Shown here in pieces: positions 49,211 through 62,600 of a DNA stretch of 64,000 nt (within the stretch, counting starts at the first letter, position 1; each line of letters opens with the position of its first letter). The DNA lies in NCBI RefSeq assembly GCF_000004075.3, contig NC_026660.2, positions 23,067,498-23,131,497 of the forward strand, given 5' to 3'. The position numbers were made by a program, and so were the translations under genes. The notes beneath the pieces are model-generated. The model ran no database searches, had not been told where the DNA came from, and worked only from the letters and a program-made list of their open reading frames with translations. Origin of the DNA: Cucumis sativus (taxonomy: Eukaryota; Streptophyta; Magnoliopsida; Cucurbitales; Cucurbitaceae).

Positions 49211-52200
49211 CGGATGATGATCTTACTTTCACTTGCAATTACTTTGCTTCTAACTTCTTTTGCAAAATGTTCTTACTTCCCTTTCGTATTTAAATTGTTG
49301 GGAGATATAGAATCAATTCTCTCTTTTTTTTGTAAAGAAAAGAAAAAGATACGTCACTTACTTCACGTGAATATAATGGAATTTGGGTTCATTTGATTAT
49401 TATTTCTAAAAAAAAAAATCCTAATTTTTTTAAATGATGGATTTATATTTGTGTATTTATTTCTTACTTCCATTCCATATTTAAATTGTTGGGAGATATA
49501 TAATGATATACCGTAAGACCTCCAAATTTTTCTCTTCGATAATTTTTAAATGAACAATATATACTTTAATATTATCATTTTATATATTTTTTAAATGAAC
49601 AATATATAATTTAATATTATCACTTTATATATATTTTAAATAAAAAAATATATAATTTACTATATCCGTAAAATATAATAGTTTTGTTACGTGACTTAGT
49701 ATATCTATACCTTATCCTATTTACAACATTAATATTTAGTGACATATAGTTCTAATAATTTTTGATATAATGGCCAGAATCTTCATTATCTTTTGTTTGC
49801 CTATTTAGTTCATCAATTAATTGAATATCTAAAATATACTCAATATACCCTTATCTTCCTATTTTTCAAAATATATAGCACTATCCTCAAATTTTAGACC
49901 CAAATTGTGTCGGAAAATTACTATCTTTGTCGACCATTGAACTTTTTCTTCTTCACCATCGAAATCTCTCAAATTTCTTAATATAAATGGTGACTTCTAT
50001 TATATAGAAGAACTATACCACGGTGTTCGAAGAAGGAAAGTTTGAATCGTAGTTGATTTCTTTCCTAAATCGTAACCCACATTTATTTTCATTTTTTTAT
50101 AATAATTTAATATTAGGAATTGGTATATATGTAATTTGTGTCTAAAAATTTAGATCCAACATGTAATATCATATAGCAATTTATGATATCTTAGTAAATA
50201 TTTGTTATTCTTTTTATTTTTATCTATTTGTTAACTTTATTTATGATAACACGTTAAATTTTATTGTCTTAAAAGGAAAAACAGCTTTAAGATTAAATTA
50301 ATTATTAATGATTTTTTTTAAAAAAAACCGTTTTAGTAAAAGGTAAGAAATAGTAAAATAGACCAAAAGAAATATTTATATGAAAATGGATTATCGAATT
50401 ATCTGCCATAAATTGTCAGACCACTGCATATATTTATGGACTCTTGCAAAAATAGCAAATTAATTGAAAAGTCGTGATAACCTTATTATTACCATCTGAT
50501 AGTCTTATAATTACCGTTTGATAGTCGTCTGATATCACTAATTTTGTCATTCACAATATGCAAAATATAGGTGTCATGAGTTATTTTTTTTCTAAATGTT
50601 TTTTTCATTTGATGCAATTCTTCTATGTTTATTTATATCATTATAGACACGTACAGTTTATCGCAAATAAAATTTGGTGTTTTGCTATATATTTATTCAT
50701 TTGGTTATCTATATTCATTCGATACAGATAAATTTTCAAAAACAGCAAATTTTATAAAATACTTACAACCTATAACAAATTCTATCACTAATAGTCATTG
50801 ATACATATAGTGATAGAAGACTCTCATTTAATACAATTGTATTTATTTGTTAGTAGATATAAATTAGTTAGTAATTAAATTTTGTCAGCATCAATAAATT
50901 ATTCAAATAATACAATAATTTTATATGTTACAAATATAAAAATTTAGGTGGCTTTTGGAGGAGAATTTGATTTTAGTATTATGATATTTTTTAAAATATT
51001 AAAATAAATTAAAATATTTATATATTATAGCCGATTTTGAATTCTATATATAATAGTCTTCATCATGATAGCATATCAATAACTTTTCGTGATAAATTTT
51101 GTTATAGGTCGTAAATATTTTGTAAAATTTGCTATTTTTGAAAATTTTCATTTAATTATTTTGTTATTTTTGAGGTGTGTCTATAAATAACTTAGATTAT
51201 ATTAATATCTAGAAAAATAAAAGTAATAAAAACAAATATGTTATTTAAATTCAAGTTATAGTAAATAATGAGTGAAAGGGTATATGGATTCCTTTTTCCT
51301 TTTTTTGTTCATTCTTAAAATAGAATAGATTCTTCTTTTTGTCTTTCCAGAGCTGATTGTCGAATGAATTAGACTTTATTACACAAAATCAAATAGTTAC
51401 GTTGAATGTTCACATTCAAATACAAAAGTATGGTCAAAACGAGCATATTTATTAATATTACTTTTTCTACTCTAATCAAATTAAAATGCCTTTTTTACAT
51501 CAAACACAAAAAGAAAAAAGTGCAAATTAATGAGATAAAATATTCGTTCCCACTCAAATTTAGAAAGTTGTACCAATTAAAATTTTAAAATAACAGTAAT
51601 TGATAATTTCATTTGAAAAACATCATTGAAAGCCTAATAATTATATTAATTAAGATAGTTTATGTTATACCTTTGGATGAAAATTGAAATGCATCACAAA
51701 GGTACGATTTCTTTTTCTTCAAAACAAAGATGAATAATTAAAATAATATTGTAATTTAAAACTAGGGTAGTATTCTCCTTGAACAAAAATAATTGAGATA
51801 TAGTAAATAAATTGATTGGATAGAATAATCCTTAGATAAATTTTTTTTTTCTAAAAGCTAAATATTTGGTTAAACGTTCTATTTTTTATAATTTTCTATA
51901 GTTTAACGTAATAAAAAGAAAAAACATAATATCGTAGCAAATTATTTTATTTGAATTTCCTTATTCCAAAAATCAATTCCTCTCATTTTTTTTTGTAACA
52001 TAGAAAATAAATGATTTCTATATAAAAAGTTGCTTGTAATTAACATAGAACATAAATTACACTAGAACCAAAATATCTTTGGTTTTCCAAATTCTATAAT
52101 TAACTTAAAAAAACATGAGTTCATGAGTTGATTGTAATTAACGTGAGAAATAAATCACACTCAACTAAAATATAATAGGTTTGGTTTTCCATATTATCCA

Positions 52201-53802
52201 TACCTTAAAAAATATGAATTCACAAGGTGTTTGTAATGGACAGAAATAATAAATATGTTATACCATTTGATAGTTAATACATGAGATATTTTATCATTAA
52301 TCTTTTTAACTTCCACAAAAAAAAGAAAAACTATTGAAATACCCAAACTTAATCTACAAAAGTTTCTAAGGAAAAAGTTATTCTATTTGTTTTGTGTCAA
52401 TCAAAATTTTAATTTAACCTTTACCTTTATTTACCTTTACATTTAATTTTGAGAAACTGTATTTTGATTTTTTTTAGATTACAAATTAAGATTTATAATT
52501 ATTTGTTAATTAAGTTTCAATTTAAACTACTCTTAAATTCATAGTAATAGATCGATACAAAATCTCAAACATATTATAAATAAGTCGTTGTGTATTTGAA
52601 ACTTTCTTAAATTAATTAGAGTTTCTCAAATATAAGAACTCTCTGACCAAGCATCCAAGTCCCTGATCATTAAAAAAAATTAAATAATAATAATGATTTA
52701 TTAACTATTTTATTTCTTATTTTTCAAGAATGACTTGTTTTTCTTGCATGCACATAAACCGATAATATCAAGTATATATATGGTGATGTTGAAGTAAGAT
52801 ATTCAGTTTCCACGTCCTACACATTGTAAGAAAAAAATGAATTTTCAATTTTTTGAGCGAATGAAAAAATTGTAGTTGAAGATATAAAATAAATTTGATG
52901 ATAAATATACTTAATAATTTAAAATTTTTCTCTTTTTACGGAATATACTTGATAAATTTCAAACGAATTTTTTTTAACTTTTGAAAAGTCTAATTCTCAT
53001 ATTCGAAATGGGTGTAGTTACAAAATAATTGTGAATATTTTCTAGTGAATTTAAATAGCATAATTAAAAAGGAGGATGCGGCTATCTTTTAACTTTTTGA
53101 ATGGAGAAACGCATTTGTCCATGGTCGAATTTCACACTCTTTTTTTTATTCGCTTAGCCTTTAAATTCTTCTCTTGTTCTTCATCCAATATATTATTTTA
53201 CCTACAAAAGATGGAGGTGGTAAATAAGCATTGTTTCATTTTTGGTGCGCTAGCGCTTGTATAAATATCTGACTCTCTCTTTTTAAAAAATTTACAATAC
53301 ATATTCAACCATATATACAAAAAGAAAAAGAAAAAAAGAGTATGAGTTGCACTTGATAGTTTGCAATATATCGTAATGAGAGTCTAATACCAATAAAGGG
53401 ACAAAATGAGAACATTTGTCCAATACATAACAACCCTACCTAAAGAAAAATCCAACCTCACAAATATAACTGTGGAAGTAGATTAAAATATTATCTGTGC
53501 TCCATCCTTTACTTTTTCTTGCTACTAGTTAGGAAGGGACAAAAACACATTATTTCCTTCTTTTAACTCCCTACACTCATTCACATCCTCTCACCAAAAT
53601 TCAACTATAACCAAACATTATACATAACAATTAACAAACCACCTTATATTTAGAAATCGCACTGCCCTTTAATTCATTCGGAAATTAAACCATTATAAAA
53701 GTAAAGAAGAAAAATATCAATGGCAGTTACTTCACAAAAGAAAAGAAAATAAAATAAATTGCTGGCTGTGTTTTAGAGATTAATTAGCAGTGTTAATTAA
53801 CA
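49211..53802. other. spacer between GS copy 2 and the expansin
   Basis: AT-rich spacer, in part homologous to 40322-42713. Around 50740-51130 it carries copies of a dispersed 'ctatcactaatagtcattgatacatatagtgatag' style repeat and a MITE-like start near 50950. The last 110 bases hold the expansin promoter, with TTATAAAA at 53693-53700. No coding exon recognised. Confidence 0.55.
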
Positions 53803-54866
53803 ATGCAAAGGGTATGGGGATTTTTGGTGATTATGTTGTGGCTAAGTATAATTGGGGATGCAACAAATTTAGGAGCCACATTGAAACGTGCAAAACGGCA
53901 TAGGCAATTAGGAGAAGGGGCGACGATTATTAAACAGCATCGTAGGCCGCCGTTTAAGCCCGGCCCTTGGAACCACGCTCATGCTACCTTCTATGAAGGT
54001 GGCTCCGGAACTTTTGGTATGGATAAAAAGGATATATTCAATCTTAAATCTACCGTAACTCATCAGTCAATTAATAATACTGGATCGTAGTAAATGACAA
54101 AATTTTATTAATTTGTTTGACGATTGCATTATAATATTATGTAAATATAGGTGCTGCGTGTGGGTACGAAGACGTGGAAAAGGAAGGGTATGGGATGCAG
54201 ACGGCGGCGCTGAGCACGGCGCTGTTCAACAACGGGCAGAGCTGCGGCGCTTGCTATGAAATAAAATGCGTGGACGATCCCCAATGGTGCAAGCCCGGGC
54301 AGCCTTCCCTAGTGGTGACGGGTACCAACCACTGCCCGCCCAATCACAACCTTCCTAATGACAACGGTGGATGGTGCAATCCCCCACTCGAGCATTTCGA
54401 CATTGCCAAGCCTGTTTTCCTCAACATTGCTGAGTTCAAGGCTGGCATTGTCCCTATCACTTACCGCAGGTATGTTATACTGTGTTTTTCTTTTATCATA
54501 CTTAGTTCAAGGTATGGTGTGAAAATAATTTTAGTGATTGTTGTTGTTATTATTAGGGTTCCATGCAAGAAAGGAGGAGGAATTCGATTTACAATAACTG
54601 GAAATCCATATTACAACCAAGTTTTAGTATGGAACGTGGGAGGAGCTGGAGATTTGAAGAGTGTCCAAGTGAAGGGTCACCGTAAGCTCAAATGGACGTC
54701 CATGTCTCGTTCGTGGGGTCAAAAATGGATCACCAACGCCATGCTGGTTGGCGAGTCCCTCACCTTTAAGGTTCGAGCCAGTGATGGCAGATTCTCCACT
54801 TCATGGCACGTTGCTCCCCCAACTTGGCAGTTTGGTCAGACCTTTGAAGGCAAAAACTTTAAGTAA
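53803..54866 (+). CDS. alpha-expansin, 3 exons (280 aa)
   Basis: Secreted cell-wall-loosening protein that disrupts non-covalent polysaccharide contacts. Exons 53803-54016, 54151-54469 and 54557-54866 join in frame. Residues 1 to about 20 (MQRVWGFLVIMLWLSIIGDA) are a signal peptide. A basic linker of about 35 residues follows before the family start GPWNHAHATFYEGG. Domain 1 shows AACGYEDV, ALSTALFNNGQSCGACYEI and the HFD motif (EHFDIAKPVF); GWCNPP marks the alpha class. Domain 2 begins at VPCKKGGGIRF, with NPYYNQVLVWNVGGAGD and a C-terminal WQFGQTFEGKNF. The linker and the sequence GTFGAACGY (usually ...GGACGY) suggest a divergent alpha-expansin clade. The frame running past 54016 is intron. 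An upstream truncated copy sits at 42714. Confidence 0.93.
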
Positions 54867-57080
54867 ATCTAAATCACTTTGTTCGCGTAATTCCGTTCCA
54901 TTTGATAATCATTTCATCTTTTGTCTTGATTTTTAAAACATTTTTTGGGTTTTTTAAAAACTTATTTCAAACAGTAAAACTGCATAAGATATGTACAAAG
55001 CCTTAGTAAAATGTTAGAAAATCTATAAATGATAGATATGTATAGAGTAGATTTTTAAATTTGGGTATATTTGTAAATATTTTATGTGTAATTCAGCTTT
55101 TGAGAATCAATAAGAGAACTATGTGGAGTGGTTACCTATCAATTTTATCTGTCAAAGTATTTGCATGTTGTGTGTTTATGAATGAAAATTAATTATATAC
55201 ATGATGACATAACTCTAATTTTATGGCAGTTCTAAACTGTCATCATACAAACAATAATCCATCACCATACCTATAATGGCACTCACAGGAAGATGATATA
55301 GTTTGTGATCGGTCGTTCTATATTTCTAAGATGTCAGTTTTGTAATAGCCATATATTGGGATGTAAGAACATCGATCTAGATATTGATACAGCAGAAGAA
55401 TAATAAATTGTTGAAGATGAGATATTGCTCAAATTTAATTTCTGTTTCGTCTCATATTGAATTAAAAAGCAAAATTATTGATTCAACCTAACATATGTGA
55501 CAAATAATATACATAATGTATCACATGTGAGAAATATTAAGTGGTTAAGATCATCCATAAACTATACAAATCTTTCTAAAATAATACAAATTTGGTTGAC
55601 AGCCATTTAAAACAACTAATGGATTAAAGTATATAAATTACATGTATCAATAAATATATATATATACACTTTCTACAATCTCGTTGACAAATAAATATGG
55701 CATATCTTTTTTTTTGCAAAGGAATATGGCATATCTTTTTTTTTGCAAAGGAATATGGCATATCTTTTTACTATCCATATACCTTTTCTATGTGTATTAT
55801 GAACAGATTTAGAGATAAATTTATAAATTCATGCACAACAACTCTTTAAAGGTAAACGTGCATTCAATTTTTTTATTTATCAAACAACGATTAATATGTT
55901 TCTTAAAATATTGTCATAATTTACGTAAGTGCATGGTGCATTCTAAGATAAACGTCTTTATACACTTTCTTCTCTCATCACACTCACAAAACAAAATTTA
56001 ATAGGTTATTAAAAATAAATAATAAAATTTTATCATAAGACAATTATTTATGGTGAGATGATATAGGTACATCTAAGCATACTTGTTGTAGTGTTATTGG
56101 TAAACATAATTATGATTTTATTGAGTTAATTTATTAAATGTTTTATATTTTTTCATATCAGGATTTTTTTTCTTCTATGTTTCTTTCCATTGTTATTTTT
56201 CTTGGGTCTATTTATTAGGTTTTTCATTGTATTCCATCGGGGAGAGCTAATTATTCAATAATATATTATACAAATTAACAATTATGTTAAAAGTTGTATT
56301 TATCTAAAAAAACAAGTACAATAAGACTTGTTTGGTTTAATTTTAAATGTCAACAAAATTTTAGTTTATAAAGTTGGTTATTGAAATTGAAAATGGAAAT
56401 TTAATGTTATTTTTTAATCATGATTTTCGTTTTTAGTTTTACTTTATATAAATATTTGGATTTCGCTCCTTCACATTTTTTTTCCTACTATTTTTACCTA
56501 GAGAAATATTTGGATTTTTATTAAATTCCAAAAACGGGATTTTTAAAATAATAATAATAAAAATCCCTAAAATAAAAAAAATCATTACAATATATTTCTA
56601 TGAAGTAAATATCTTTTATATTTTGCTCAACATTGGTTGACAATAAATAATAAGAATAAAAAAAATTGTATTATTAATATCGATCGAGATTAAAATATCT
56701 AATCTCAATCCATACGTTACCAATGAAAAAAGAAAAAACATTCTAGATAAATTATAGTTTATTTTTTCCATGTTTTCTTCCCAAAAAAATCACATTTAAT
56801 TTATGGGTTGAGGGTAGGTATGAAGGAAAATTTTCCTTAAGAGGGTCCAAGCTGGACTTGCCTTAAATTATTACGAAATTGTGAATGTAACACATGCCTT
56901 AGCTTATTAATTAATTATCAAAGCTTCCAAAAAATAATTAACTATCAAATACATACCTTCTCTAGTTAAATGAATAGACTGGGTATATATATAATAGCCT
57001 TTTTATTGAACTACATGTTCGAACAAAGAAAATAATTTTTTTTATAAGAAATATTGAGACGGAGAGTACTGTCCACACTC
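54867..57080. other. intergenic between expansin and thaumatin-like gene
   Basis: Expansin 3' region, then AT-rich spacer. Apart from a 29-bp tandem repeat at 55694-55769 I see no structured element or coding exon. Confidence 0.55.
55694..55769. repeat. 29-bp tandem repeat, about 2.6 copies
   Basis: AATATGGCATATC, nine T and GCAAAGG repeat twice exactly, followed by a partial third unit. The identity of the copies indicates a recent expansion. Confidence 0.85.
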
Positions 57081-58477
57081 ATGGCTTTTCAAATACAATT
57101 ATTTAGACTTTCATTCATAATCTTCTACTTTTCAGGTAAATTCTTTTATATATATATCATATTATCGTATATATTTAACTTTAGCATGAATCTCAATACT
57201 ATTTAGTTTGCATGTTTTTAGAAGTATTTGAAGATTTGTTTATTCGATCGTTATATGACAATTGAATTTGATTTAACACGTTATGTGGGGTTTGTTAATT
57301 TAACATATCATTGTTTAATTTTTATGTTTTTCAATGTAATTCATGCATTTTAGGTATATTTTATACATGTGTATATATATATAGAAAATATTTGTTTTAA
57401 GAAACAAACTTAAAACAAATTTCTTATTTTATAAAATAAGAAAAATTGAGTATGTAATTAAATTATGATTCAACCATTTGGTACGTAACAAGATAGAAAG
57501 AATTTCAACTAAGGATGATGAATGTGTGTGATGATTCCGTTTTCATATATTAACTTTAGTATTTTCATATATTAAATACAATTGGCAACTTTACCGAGAT
57601 ATATTAATTAAATAATAACAATTATTTGTAACAAATTTGTTTAGTGCAACATTGGGTAGAGAATTCAAATTATTTTTATTTCTCTAGTGATATATTTTGA
57701 TTAATTATTTGACTAGAAGAAATGGCTAATACATCTTGGGATGCAATTAAATATTAATGAACTTTTAAATATTTACAATTACATATTATACTTGCAGGGG
57801 CTTACTCTGTTCATTTCATCGTTCACAATAACTGTCCCTTCCCAATTTGGCCGGGAGCTTTAACCGGCACCGGCAACCAACTAACAACCACTGGCTTCCA
57901 ATTACTCCCCGGATCAACAACCACTGTAACGACTGCTCCCCCATGGTCCGGCAGATTCTGGGCTCGAACTCTCTGTTCCACAGATCCAAATGGAAAATTC
58001 TCTTGCGCAACCGCCGATTGCGGCATTGGCCAAGTCGAGTGCAACGGCGCCGCCGCAATTCCGCCAGCCAGTCTCGTTGAATTCACGATAGCGCCCAATG
58101 GCGGCCAAGATTTCTTCGACATAAGCCTCGTCGACGGCTTCAATTTTCCGGTTGGAGTGACGCCGATTGGTGGCTCGGGTGATTGCCAAACGATACTCTG
58201 TTCAGGAGATGTAAATGTCGTCTGTCCACAGAAATTAGCCGTTACAGCGGAAGATGGCGCAGTGATTGCTTGTAAAAGTGCTTGTATGGCTTTTAATAAG
58301 CCGAAATATTGCTGCAGTGGCGACCACAGTCGGCCGGAAACTTGCCATCCGACCGACTATTCAAGGATTTTCAAGAATCAGTGTCCGCAAGCTTATAGTT
58401 ACGCTTATGATGATAAGACAAGCACTTTTACTTGCGTAGGTGGAGCTGATTATGCCATTATATTTTGTCCTAATTGA
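57081..58477 (+). CDS. thaumatin-like protein (PR-5 family), 2 exons (244 aa)
   Basis: Secreted defence-type protein. Exon 1 (57081-57135) encodes a hydrophobic signal peptide starting MAFQIQLFRLSFIIFYF; exon 2 (57798-58477) encodes the mature protein from about VHFIVHNNC. The thaumatin signature region reads GKFSCATADCGIG. All 16 cysteines expected for eight disulfides are present. The acidic-cleft residues have counterparts (ARTLC Arg; VEFTIAP Glu; DFFDISLVDGFN Asp residues), so beta-glucan binding is possible. The ending YSYAYDDKTSTFTC...IIFCP is typical. Exon 2 is GC-rich compared with its surroundings. The two-exon structure with a very short first exon is common in this family. Antifungal activity is a family property, not shown here. 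Confidence 0.93.
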
Positions 58478-60767
58478 GAAATAAATGAGTTGATAAAACA
58501 TAGGTCAATTTAAAAAAAAATATCTAACTCTTAATTTGAAAATATATTTGTACTTCAAAAAAAATTGTAATATTGTCCTTAAAATTTCATTACCCTTTCA
58601 AAAAAACATTATTATTGGAATAAGAATTTCTTTTGACAATAAACGAAATGCAAAATGGTATGACAATAAGCCTACAATGAAAATTATATTTAACTCATTT
58701 TATATTACCATTATGGATTTTGCTCATATTTTCCAAAGAATTTTACTTCTAACATATTCTTTTAGATGTTTATGAAAGTTGAAAAATAATATTGCAAACT
58801 TTTGAAATAGAGTAATGAATATACTTTTAAAACAAACAAATTTAAGTTCATGGGTATTTATTATAATTTAAGTTCATGTCTCAAGTTATAATTCATTTCA
58901 CCACTTACATATATTCCTCTTGAATTTTTTTTCGAATAATTAAATAATTAGTGCTTGTATCCATTTAAAATTTTAACTTACATAAATCAACTTAATTAAA
59001 AAAATATAATGCAAAACATATAATTATTTCAAATAAAACTGCTGTAAATAAATGAATGTAGATAGTTCATCAAATCACCTTCCAAAGTTGTATATATATT
59101 CAATTTTTAATATATAAACTTCTTTAAACACTGAATTAATACAGTTGGTGGTTTAGAATTGGAGAGTTTATAACTTTAAAACAATGTAACATTTTTTTAG
59201 TATATCAATTGTATCGATGATATATAAGTAGTGTATTGTGTGTATCAAATTGGTATGTACTCTTTTAACATTTTATGGATTGAGTTTTTTTTCTATCTTT
59301 TTGCAGTATTTTTATGAAAGTAATAAGTTTGGGCTACGTGCCCTAATTTAAAAAACCTATTTTTGTTAAACTTATAACAAATTTTTAAATATACATATAT
59401 ATATACATAATATAAAAGTAATGTCATGAGTTTAGAAGAGAGACATAAATGAACCGATATCACATGTGAATAAAAGATTACGAGAACATGAAATTAAGTA
59501 AGGTTAAGAAATATTTAAAAGAATTAAAAGTTATTACCTATAGAACAATAATGAGCACGTTCATTTTCGATGACTTGATTATAGAAACGATTCTATGTCA
59601 GTGGGGTGATCTTTTGACAATTTTTAAATTTTTTTCTAAGTGAATATTCGCGCCTCAGTTGAACTTTCAAATAAGTTTTTTACTTAACTTATTACCTCCG
59701 TCTACTTTTTTATTATAATTAAAACAATAATTTGTATTGTAACGAAGAGAATGAAGTTTTTTTAAAAATAAATTGTTGGAAAAGGAAATTAATTAAGTAA
59801 AATGTTTTCCACTTATGAATGAAATGTTAAAAATTTTATATTTTTGTTTTTACTTTTAAAATTAAAATCATTAAATCCACCGCAAAAAAATAATTCTAAA
59901 AATAATTTTCTAAAACGTCTTGATAAGAGAATTGATTAATATTTCAAACCCCACACATATATTATTTCAAATGTTTGACCATGTTTTTTCAAATATATCA
60001 ACTATCTAAGTTATTGAACAATTAAATTTGAAAATTTTATATCATATATATATATAACCATATCAAAATAATTAAAAACCACAAAATACTTAACATTTGA
60101 TAATCAATCGTTTATTTTAAATATTGTCTCAATTTTTTCACAATATTTTCTATCAAGTTTTTCATCTCGGAGCAATGTTTGTCCGATGTCAAATAAAATA
60201 AAGACAAATTTTTAATTTCGATGCAATTAAGATCTGATATTGAATAAGTAAAAACATAGTATTTCATTTTGGGACATCTCCAAGCAATTTATGCCTGAGA
60301 TCGAATAAAATAAAAGCAATATTATTTACTTATAGATCATCTTGATGTCACTAAGGCTCAATGTACAATAACTAAATGAAGAATTTTTTCATCCTAAAAC
60401 ATGGTATTGCGTCTATATTGATATTTTAGATTGTGGACTTTTTTTCGTTTTCAAAATTGTTATATATATATATGATATAAGTATTTTGCTCTAATAACAG
60501 AAATTATTTGTAAAATATAGAAATAAAATTAAATGAACTTTAAGATGATTTTTTTATTTATTTTTAAATTTCGCGTTTTTGAAAACGATAATAAAAATGA
60601 TTTTAGGTAACAGCGAAACCGCGACTTTATTAAAATTCTTTTAAGATATTGCGCGCCACAATATTTAAAACATTAAAAACGAAAATATGCAACAGTGACC
60701 ATTTTATTTTGGGACGCTATCTCACCCGTTCAATCTATTTTTTCTCAATCGAACGGTTTAAACTAAC
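58478..60767. other. intergenic between thaumatin-like gene and H2B
   Basis: AT-rich spacer. Two diverged copies of a phrase ('..cgatgtcaaataaaataaagaca' and '..gagatcgaataaaataaaagca') lie at about 60165-60330. Nothing else resolvable. Confidence 0.5.
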
Positions 60768-60822
60768 AATCCGCGTCATAAGAAACAAACCAATCATATT
60801 GCTCCCAGCACTCCTATATAAA
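60768..60822 (+). promoter_or_regulatory. histone H2B promoter elements
   Basis: AATCCGCG at 60768-60775 is the complement of CGCGGATT, one base from the histone octamer CGCGGATC that drives S-phase expression. CCAATCA at 60790-60796 is a CCAAT box, and TATATAAA at 60815-60822 is a TATA box 84 bases before the start codon. Spacing and order fit a replication-dependent plant histone promoter. Confidence 0.7.
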
Positions 60823-60905
60823 CAGAATCCTAATTCTTCCATCTCCATCTTTCTAAAACCAAACCCCTCTTACCCATCTCATATCCGAAGACTTGTTCAA
60901 CTGAA

Positions 60906-61325
60906 ATGGCTCCAAGGGCAGAGAAGAAGCCCGCCGAGAAGAAACCAGCGGAGAAGGCTCCAGCCGGCGAGAAGAAGCCTCGAGCGGAGAAAAAGATTTC
61001 GAAAGATGCTTCGTCGTCAGATAAGAAGAAGAAGAGGACGAAGAAGAGCGTTGAGACCTACAAGATTTACATCTTCAAGGTCTTGAAGCAGGTTCATCCC
61101 GATATCGGAATCTCTAGCAAGGCCATGGGGATTATGAACAGTTTTATTAACGACATTTTTGAGAAGCTTGCTCAGGAATCGTCGCGATTGGCTAGGTATA
61201 ACAAGAAGCCGACTATCACCTCTAGGGAAATCCAAACGGCTGTTCGGCTTGTGCTTCCTGGTGAACTTGCCAAGCATGCTGTATCGGAAGGGACGAAAGC
61301 AGTTACTAAATTCACCAGTTCTTAG
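60906..61325 (+). CDS. histone H2B, intronless (139 aa)
   Basis: Core nucleosomal histone that pairs with H2A in the octamer. The tail carries plant-typical [11 protein letters not shown] repeats and a lysine-rich stretch to about residue 47. The histone fold follows ([58 protein letters not shown]). The C-terminus [11 protein letters not shown] contains K135, the equivalent of the mono-ubiquitinated lysine. It is intronless, as in other plant replication-dependent histones. The coding region is much richer in G and C than its flanks. A 145-codon frame crossing the start is a shadow. Confidence 0.98.
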   Translation: MAPRAEKKPAEKKPAEKAPAGEKKPRAEKKISKDASSSDKKKKRTKKSVETYKIYIFKVLKQVHPDIGISSKAMGIMNSFINDIFEKLAQESSRLARYNKKPTITSREIQTAVRLVLPGELAKHAVSEGTKAVTKFTSS

Positions 61326-62449
61326 AAATTTCGATCGTATCTGTTAGTGTTTAGAAATTAGTTTTGATAGTGTGTGATGACATAGATTGCGATAGCTTTT
61401 GTCTGGCTTAGTATGAAACTGAAATTCTTTGTTTAAATTTGATGCTTTCTTTTCGTATAATTGTAGATCAGTAATCAGAAAGTGTTTAGAATTCGTCGTT
61501 TGTTCCTACTTTTTCTTTATTCTAATTGAATAGAACACTTGGGAAGAGAATTCTTGATCGAAATTTTACACTTGGCTTTAGTTTTCAAGAATGCAAAATA
61601 TATTCGAATTATTTTCGATAATTGCTGTAGAAGCGCTATTCCATCTGACATGTTTTTAATTAAAAAGAAAAGGGTAAAATTGTTCATTAGGAGTTCAATG
61701 CTAAAGAAGGTGTTTGTGATTATTTGATGTCGAAGTGAATTTGCCGACTGCAAAATATCGAGGGAGGATTTAAATGTTAGCTTGGTGGTCAAATTTTGTA
61801 TGTTTTAGGTAGAATTTTTTCTTAGTGGCAGGGAAGACATAAATTCATTATTTTTTTTACAAAGTTATTGTTATAAATGTTGAAAGGAGGATTTGAGCTT
61901 GGGACTACATGAACATACAAGTGTCATACATACAAGTGTCATGGTTTGAATTTGGAATGAATTCTTGCTCTTTAGTTACATATAGTAGTTGTTGGAAGTG
62001 AAGCATATATATGAATTAGGTGATCACAATCCTTTAGTTTTTTTAGTAAATGTCTAATTAGTTCTTTAGTATGAGAAATTTAAATTACTGACTTTGGTTG
62101 ATAATATATATTATATATCAATTGAGATATAACAATGGTTATGGTATGTTAAATAGATATGTATAATATAATTTCAATGCAAATATTGTAAACACATGAT
62201 AATGTATGTAATTTGAATGTGAATAATATTTAAGAAGAGGAAACAGCTAATACGTGGAGCTAGTGGACTATATGTATGTAATTGGGCCGGACGTAAAAAA
62301 CTTGGACCGTTCAGCCGGCATCAAGATTAGTTGCATGTTGAAGGCCCAGCGGCCTAGGCAAACACAATTAGAAGGAAAATTGCCATGGAGACTATTTTAG
62401 CAATAATAATGAAGGATATAGCAAAATTTTAAAAAAATTGTTAATATAA

Positions 62450-62600
62450 TAAAACTATCACGGATAGACTTGTATCGCTGATAGATTTCATATGGTATAT
62501 CAGTGATAGACCAATATTTGCAACATCGTCTATCAGTGATAGACTTATATCATTGATAGAATTTGACAAATTTTACTATATTTGTAAATTTTTTAAAATT
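62450..62600. repeat. dispersed repeat with TATCAGTGATAGA palindromic modules
   Basis: TCTATCAGTGATAGAC and diverged versions (TATCACGGATAGAC, TATCGCTGATAGA, ATCATTGATAGA) recur four times within about 110 bases. They are flanked by 'caaattttactatatttgtaaat'. Weaker relatives of the same pattern occur near 35215-35350, 40735-40870, 50740-50840 and 50990-51130. It looks like a high-copy non-coding family of this genome. Confidence 0.6.

Larger units (their letters stand above)
42842..53935. repeat. tandem segmental duplication, unit 2
   Basis: Second copy of the unit seen at 33232-42829: flanking block 42842 to about 44190, GS-only gene 45571-49210, spacer, and the intact expansin from 53803. 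Homology to unit 1 is demonstrable to about 53935 inside expansin exon 1. The unit is longer than unit 1, mainly because its spacer downstream of 49400 is larger. It lacks the SINE of unit 1 and carries its own hairpin and tandem repeat at 44.2-45.3 kb. Confidence 0.85.

Noticed and set aside
54017..54090. Extension of expansin exon 1 (MDKKDIFNLK...)
   Set aside because: The donor G|GTATGG at 54016/54017 joins in phase to AG|GTGCTGCG at 54151 and restores the conserved AACGY motif, so the extension is intron.
60649..61086. 145-codon frame overlapping the H2B start
   Set aside because: It is a different frame of the H2B leader and coding region; its second half is Arg-rich only because it reads lysine codons out of frame. 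H2B itself explains the open frame.
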